Under the pieces are notes generated by a model that saw only the letters and a list, made by a program, of their open reading frames with translations, searched no databases and was not told where the DNA came from. From positions 21,573,055-21,637,054 of the forward strand of contig NC_072459.1 in NCBI RefSeq assembly GCF_027596085.1: a DNA stretch of 64,000 nt, written 5' to 3'. How positions within the stretch are numbered: the stretch's first letter is position 1; every line of letters starts with the position of its first letter. This document shows, one piece after another, positions 59,340 to 64,000 of this stretch. The position numbers and the translations under genes are program-made. The DNA comes from Anoplopoma fimbria (Eukaryota; Chordata; Actinopteri; Perciformes; Anoplopomatidae).

Positions 59340-59560
59340 CTGTTCAGGAGCCGCCATTTTTCGCCCATATCTGCCAGTAGCTCCTCACAGGACACTGATT
59401 GGTCTGTGCCCTGGCTTACCAGACACAAACTCCTACTCGAAGCTCAACAAGATGGATTTTCGTGGGATATGTGACCTCGCGATTCTCTCATGATCTTGTG
59501 ATATTGCGAGAATTCAGCTACTGCTCAATGTCACATAACCCAATTACTTTTCTTTTTGCA
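59340..59560. repeat. Repeat-like segment with GCGATT...GCGAGAAT inverted words
   Basis: It contains GCCGCCATTTTTCG, CAAGATGGATTTTCGTGGGAT and a CTCGCGATTCTC...ATTGCGAGAATTC arrangement resembling a known class of dispersed fish repeat. This is recognition-level evidence only. Confidence 0.35.
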
Positions 59561-60138
59561 GTACAGTTCACCCTGAGAGATGTGAGATGTGTGAGAGACG
59601 TGAGTAATTGTGCACCAAATATAATGGAAAGCCGTCCAGTAGTTGTTTTCGACATTTCACTCAAAACCAAGACAATCAACCTCACGGTGATGCTAGAGGA
59701 AAAGTCAGGGGTTTTGCCAAAGTTATTAGGATTCATCTTCTGGGAACATGCATGTATGCACAAAGGTTTGTGCCAATCCCTGAAGTACGACTCCACCACA
59801 ACCTCCTCATGTCTTGTCATCACTACTGAAATCAGTAGTCAGCTCTCGGCGGGGGTCAGTATTGCGTCCCCTCATCTGTCGACAGGTCAGTTGTGCGTCA
59901 GAACCAGCATAGTATATAGCGGGCTGTGCCCTCGGCGGTTTCGCAGCAGAAGGCGATGTATGGTTTGAACAGCTGATCTTTCTTCCTGCATGGTTATAGA
60001 CCTTCAGAGTCATGCAGGACCTTCGGGTCTGGCCCTCCTCTTCCCTCTCTCACCCATGTGCTTTAGGAGTGTTAGATCAATAGCTGCGTATCATTAACCC
60101 ACATCGAGTGAGCTGAGCTGAAGGCAGCCAAGCAGCCT

Positions 60139-60141
<3 letters not shown>

Positions 60142-60203
<62 letters not shown>
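60142..60203. repeat. (CA)n microsatellite, 62 bp
   Basis: An uninterrupted CA run of about 31 units, next to the GA/CT-rich tracts at 60,300-60,540. Confidence 0.95.
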
Positions 60204-60206
<3 letters not shown>

Positions 60207-60539
60207 TGCAGCCTGCAGCCTTCTCCCCCCTATAGTCTGCAGCATCCCTCCTTCTTTCCTCTAATGTTTGGGTCAGGTTCATGTCCTCTACGTCCATTCA
60301 TGGAGAGCAGGAGGGGAGAGGAGGGAGGGAGGGAGGGAGGGATGGATGGAGGGAGATAAGGAGAGAGATGGACAGAGGTAGAAAGAAGGGGAGGGATGGA
60401 GAGAGAAAACAAGCTTTGAATACAAATGAGCTGACACACATAATGCATGCCCTCCCTCCTTTTCTCTCTCTCCCTTTCTCTCTCTCTCTCGATCACTGTA
60501 TCTCTCTCTCTCACACAGACACACTCTTACTCTCTCACA

Positions 60540-60876
60540 CACATGTTCTCGCGCTCTCCTCCGCGCCTCCTCATTGGAGCGAACGCCGCACAGGAGGTGA
60601 TTTCAGCCACTCAATTTATTAGTCGTTGCCGGTCGCTGGAACAAGCTAATTAAAAAGGGGGGGTGAGTGTGTGGAAGATTTGGAGGCTGCAGCCGCCGGC
60701 GTCTCTCACGCTCCACTGTGGACCAGGAGGGGAGAGTAAGGGGAAGAAAGAGCAGAGACGGACGGCCGTGTGGAAGGAGATTTTCACGCCACTTTGCCAT
60801 CATTTGATCGGACATGGCCACCGCATAGGAATCTGGTGCCGCGGCGACCGTCAGCTCGGCGAAGAGGTATCAGAGG
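60540..60876 (+). promoter_or_regulatory. CpG-rich candidate promoter and first exon
   Basis: The sequence turns sharply CG-rich (CGCGCTCTCCTCCGCGCC near 60,550; GCCGCGGCGACCG near 60,840), flanked by CT-rich and GA-rich simple tracts. It ends with a strong plus-strand donor (CAGAGG followed by gtaagg at 60,877). Only very short ATG frames exist, so any exon here would be 5' UTR. Direction is inferred from the donor. The gene would continue beyond 64,000 and cannot be identified from this window. Confidence 0.35.
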
Positions 60877-61087
60877 GTAAGGAGGGAGGGAGGGAGGGAG
60901 GGAGGAAGGGATGGACAGATGACAGGTTCCCTCTCATCTCCCGCATGCCGGGGTGATTTGAATTGCCCGGGCACCTCAACAGAACAGTTATCTCGTGGAA
61001 GTCACTTGTTTTTGGCATTTTCTGCTTGTAAGTGGATCTGTTGTGTGCTTCCTCCCCGGGTCTTTAAGTGTAACTGTGGGTGTGTGT

Positions 61088-61114
61088 TGTGGTGGTGGTG
61101 GTGGTGGTGGTGGT
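61088..61114. repeat. (GGT)n microsatellite
   Basis: Nine GGT triplets in a row, followed by a G-run. Confidence 0.88.
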
Positions 61115-61321
61115 TGGGGGGGGGTTGTCTCTCTGTGGTTCTGTGTTTTGCGGTGGTATTCCCCCTTATTATCCAGCACTGGGTAAATCCTAGTATGGAT
61201 TTCCTCTCTTTCTTGACTTCCCATTACTAGAGGGCAGGGAATGCCGTGTAGTAAGGTGAGTGGGATGTTTGCTGTTTCTTCGTGACTCAACTCCTAGTCA
61301 GGAGAAGGTGTATTGTTTGTG

Positions 61322-61454
<133 letters not shown>

Positions 61455-62070
61455 GGTTCTTCTTGTATTGTGTTAGAATACATGCGTGCAGTAGGATAAA
61501 GCAGTTGAAGGAAAATGGGTATGACAATGTCAGGGCAAAAAATGGCCACATTAACACACACACACACACACAAATCAAAAAAAATTCCAAAGCAACATGA
61601 GAGCTGATAGGCTTTGCTCAGATCGACCGTGACAGCGCTGGGCTGCAGGTAAATGTTGTAAAAAAATAAATTTCTGAATTTCTGCAGTCAGAGTCTTTGA
61701 TATTTAGGTTATGGTAGAAGAAGAACGACAGTTGGTATTTTAACGCTGCATTGCTGCTGCACGTATGTGGATGTGTGCATGAAAAGAGTTAGCGAAGAGG
61801 GTCGTTTGAAAAAGCAGAAAATAACTGCACGATCCAGATTGTTGTGCCCAATTAGCCTTTGTGTCTATGTGTTTGTGTGTGCGTGTATGTGTGTGTGCTC
61901 ACACGCACAGGCATGTGTGCTGTGTGTCCCGGGGCAGGGTTGTAGGACTGCAGAGGCAGGAGAGAGGACATATGGCCGTCTGGGTCTCCAGACTCTACCC
62001 TTTGACTGGAGTTCTCAGAGCAGCCGCAGACTATTCAAATGCCCTGCTCTCCAAGATGTGTGTACTCGCA

Positions 62071-62073
<3 letters not shown>

Positions 62074-62111
<38 letters not shown>
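62074..62111. repeat. (GT)n microsatellite, 38 bp
   Basis: An uninterrupted GT run. Interrupted GT/GC alternation also lies near 61,875-61,925. Confidence 0.92.
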
Positions 62112-62114
<3 letters not shown>

Positions 62115-62799
62115 ACGTTGCTAATTCAACTTTCTCCTCTGCAGCTCCTCTCTTCTCCACCATTTTGATTTCACTTCCCTCATGTTTTTATTCTGATTTG
62201 TGTGTCTTTGTATAATTGTCTTCTTGGCTCTAGTCTCTGTCTAATTTTTTTGTTGTCCCCTCCAACAAACGACGCACATCTGTCCGTCCACCCATTTCTG
62301 TCTGTGTTGACGGATTTGATTGATTCTCTTTGATTGATAGCTGAACTATCAGATTAGACCTCCTTTTACTTGGACCCCGCTAATCAGATCAAAACCCTGC
62401 AGCTGCCTCGACATAGTTTCTAAAACACACACATGCATATAGATGAGTGCGTTTTAAACAGCATTTGGCAGCAACATATTAACTAGCAATGTTGCAGTAA
62501 TGTGTACAAAGTCACTACGTCACTCCTCCGCATTCCAAATATTGTAACTTCCGTTCATTGGTTGCAAAAAAACAACAACATGGCGACGGCCATAATCCAA
62601 GATGGCGACCGCAAAACCGCAAAACTTGAGTTTTCAAAACAGCAGTCCGCAAACCAGTGGGTGAAGTTACTACGTACACTTCTTATAAACAGTCTATGGT
62701 TAAATCACAATGTTTTGTTTGCTATTCCTACTTGTATTAAACTGGCGCCCACTTAAGGGGTAGCTGAAACAAATTGTAAACGTGACTTTGACACATCAT

Positions 62800-63360
62800 C
62801 ACCTTTTAAGTTGCTGCAGTGAACTTATCAGCTAACAGTTAGCTTATTGACACACCCGGCAGTTACAGAGCAACACTAGCAATCAGTTGGACACTGTTTG
62901 TGTCCACCTGATTAATGCGATTCAAACATTTACTCTCTTTTAGCACCGGGTTTGGACTCCACCAACTCCTGAGGTAAATATCTGGCCCTTTTGCTGCTAA
63001 ATTTGGGCTGTCCTCGACCAAAGACATTCTAAACCGACAAATCGGTAAGCTGATTTAATCAACATAGCTGTAAAATGTAGTTTCTCCACAAGAAATCTCT
63101 CAAAACCCCATATCAAATCTTTTTGGAAATCAGTAATACTGCATGAGAAAACAATTTTTGACAAACAACGACCGAAAAAGTAAAGTTGTGGGCCGGACAG
63201 CACAAAAGGCTCAGATTCACTATAAAGCTCTTTTAATTCTGAGGAGAGCTGCAAAGTTGGTTGATAATTCTCTGTAGGTTCATTATTAGGACGTTACATT
63301 GTTTTCACATTGTCATTTGATACATTGTAATTATAAAAATATACCTCACAGCAGCTTTAA
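62800..63360 (+). repeat. Dispersed repeat, copy C of the 28,970 family
   Basis: This is the most complete uninterrupted copy: it contains CACACCCGGCAGTTACAGAG, AAAGTTGTGGGCCGGACAGC, TTCTCTGTAGGTTCAT and ends GTCATTTGATACATTG...AAAAATATACCTCACAGCAGCTTTAAG. Confidence 0.55.
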
Positions 63361-64000
63361 GTACTGAAGATAATACATAAAGTTCAAAGGACTGTGTGAG
63401 AGCTATGCTATTGAAGTACAAGTGCTGTGCAAGTAATAAGTGAATCATTACATTTTGTAAGTAACTTGCCCAACACTGCTTTTAATGCTCCTGACTTCAT
63501 ACAAGGACAGTCATATTAGGATCTGTGTGAGCCTCTAGCTCAGTTTCTAATGTTCCGCATACCGAGCAGTAGCCAGATTTTCACCTATTAATTAATCCCC
63601 AAATCAGCACTCGCTACTGAGAAACATTCAGTTGCACCAAAAGTGCGTGGGACAGCTCAGGAGGCTCCGTAACACACCCCTGGTACGGAGCGAAAGGGGG
63701 CGAAATCATCCCCGACTCGGTCTCCCACTTATCAGTTATTAATCACCAAAAAAAGCCTCCCCGCCTCGTCTCGGGCCACCCAAGTGGTTTCTCCCGAAAC
63801 GCGGTTTCATCTCCCGGTAGATCTGCCAGCGCCGACTCATGACTCGTGCGTGCGGTTACCCCATCCGGTGGCTTCAAACCGTGGGAGAGAGCCTCTTTTT
63901 GTGCCACAGAGGGATTAAAACACTGAGTAACACTTCCCATCAGCCTCTTGTGGAGAAAAAACAGGACTGATTCCTCCCCCCGTCTCTCCATTTCTCTTAC
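63361..64000. other. Right edge, CpG-enriched, no supported gene
   Basis: From about 63,640 the sequence is richer in CG (GGAGCGAAAGGGGGCGAAAT, CCCGAAACGCGG, CCAGCGCCGACTC). It could be a regulatory or promoter-near region of a gene outside the window. The 82-codon minus-strand frame at 63,743-63,991 has no recognised features. Confidence 0.25.

Larger units (their letters stand above)
51926..60540. other. Intergenic region right of the duplication
   Basis: No gene is supported. Recognised contents are repeat copies at 52,150, 53,840 and 55,438, a (CA)n tract and repeat-like sequence at 59,340. Reading frames, including a 189-codon frame at 59,399-59,968, lack domain features and splice logic. 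Some AT-rich stretches (about 58,340-58,620) could be conserved non-coding DNA but nothing proves it. Confidence 0.45.

Noticed and set aside
59399..59968. 189-codon plus-strand ORF
   Set aside because: It has no recognisable domain, overlaps repeat-like sequence and has competing frames on the other strand. A frame of this length can arise by chance in a 64-kb window.

Overview
The window looks like nuclear DNA from a teleost fish, probably a percomorph. Three things point that way. Genes are split by GT-AG introns with vertebrate-style splice sites. Long (GT)n/(CA)n microsatellites are frequent. There are many short dispersed repeats and MITE-like elements of types I know from spiny-rayed fish genomes, plus an L2-clade LINE with the typical fish 3' tail. 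No rRNA, tRNA or CRISPR array was recognised. Every gene I could support lies on the minus strand.

Region 1 (about 1.1-17.2 kb) holds two head-to-tail genes. A paralemmin-family gene (best match paralemmin-3, palm3) runs from 17,227 to 9,654 in seven phase-consistent coding exons (421 aa) and ends in a Cys-rich CaaX box. Downstream is a MISP/AKAP2-family gene (best match misp3), with one 2.4-kb exon and two short 3' exons (873 aa in total). Paralemmin genes sit beside MISP/AKAP2 genes elsewhere in vertebrates (PALM-MISP, PALM2-AKAP2, PALM3-MISP3), so the pairing supports both calls.

Region 2 (about 17.3-37.6 kb) has no gene I can support. It holds microsatellites, dispersed repeats, two hAT-type MITEs with exact 8-bp target-site duplications, and a MITE with TIRs of about 75-80 bp.

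Region 3 (37.66-51.93 kb) is the most notable part: a recent direct tandem duplication. Each copy carries an uninterrupted minus-strand gene for a trichohyalin/plectin-homology (TPH) coiled-coil protein resembling the ciliary microtubule inner protein CFAP210/CCDC173. Copy 1 (41,334-43,397) is intact at 687 aa. Copy 2 (47,827-51,666) has two frameshifts and carries nine units of a 210-bp, 70-codon tandem repeat where copy 1 has one. Copy 1 has gained an L2 LINE whose empty site survives in copy 2, and lacks 1.9 kb that copy 2 keeps. The duplication breakpoint also leaves a near-palindromic X-box-like (RFX) motif upstream of copy 2 only.

Region 4 (52-64 kb) is mostly intergenic repeat and microsatellite sequence. 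A CpG-rich stretch near 60.54-60.88 kb ends in a good splice donor and may be the promoter and first exon of a plus-strand gene reaching beyond the window. Gene names rest on remembered family features; no database search was possible.
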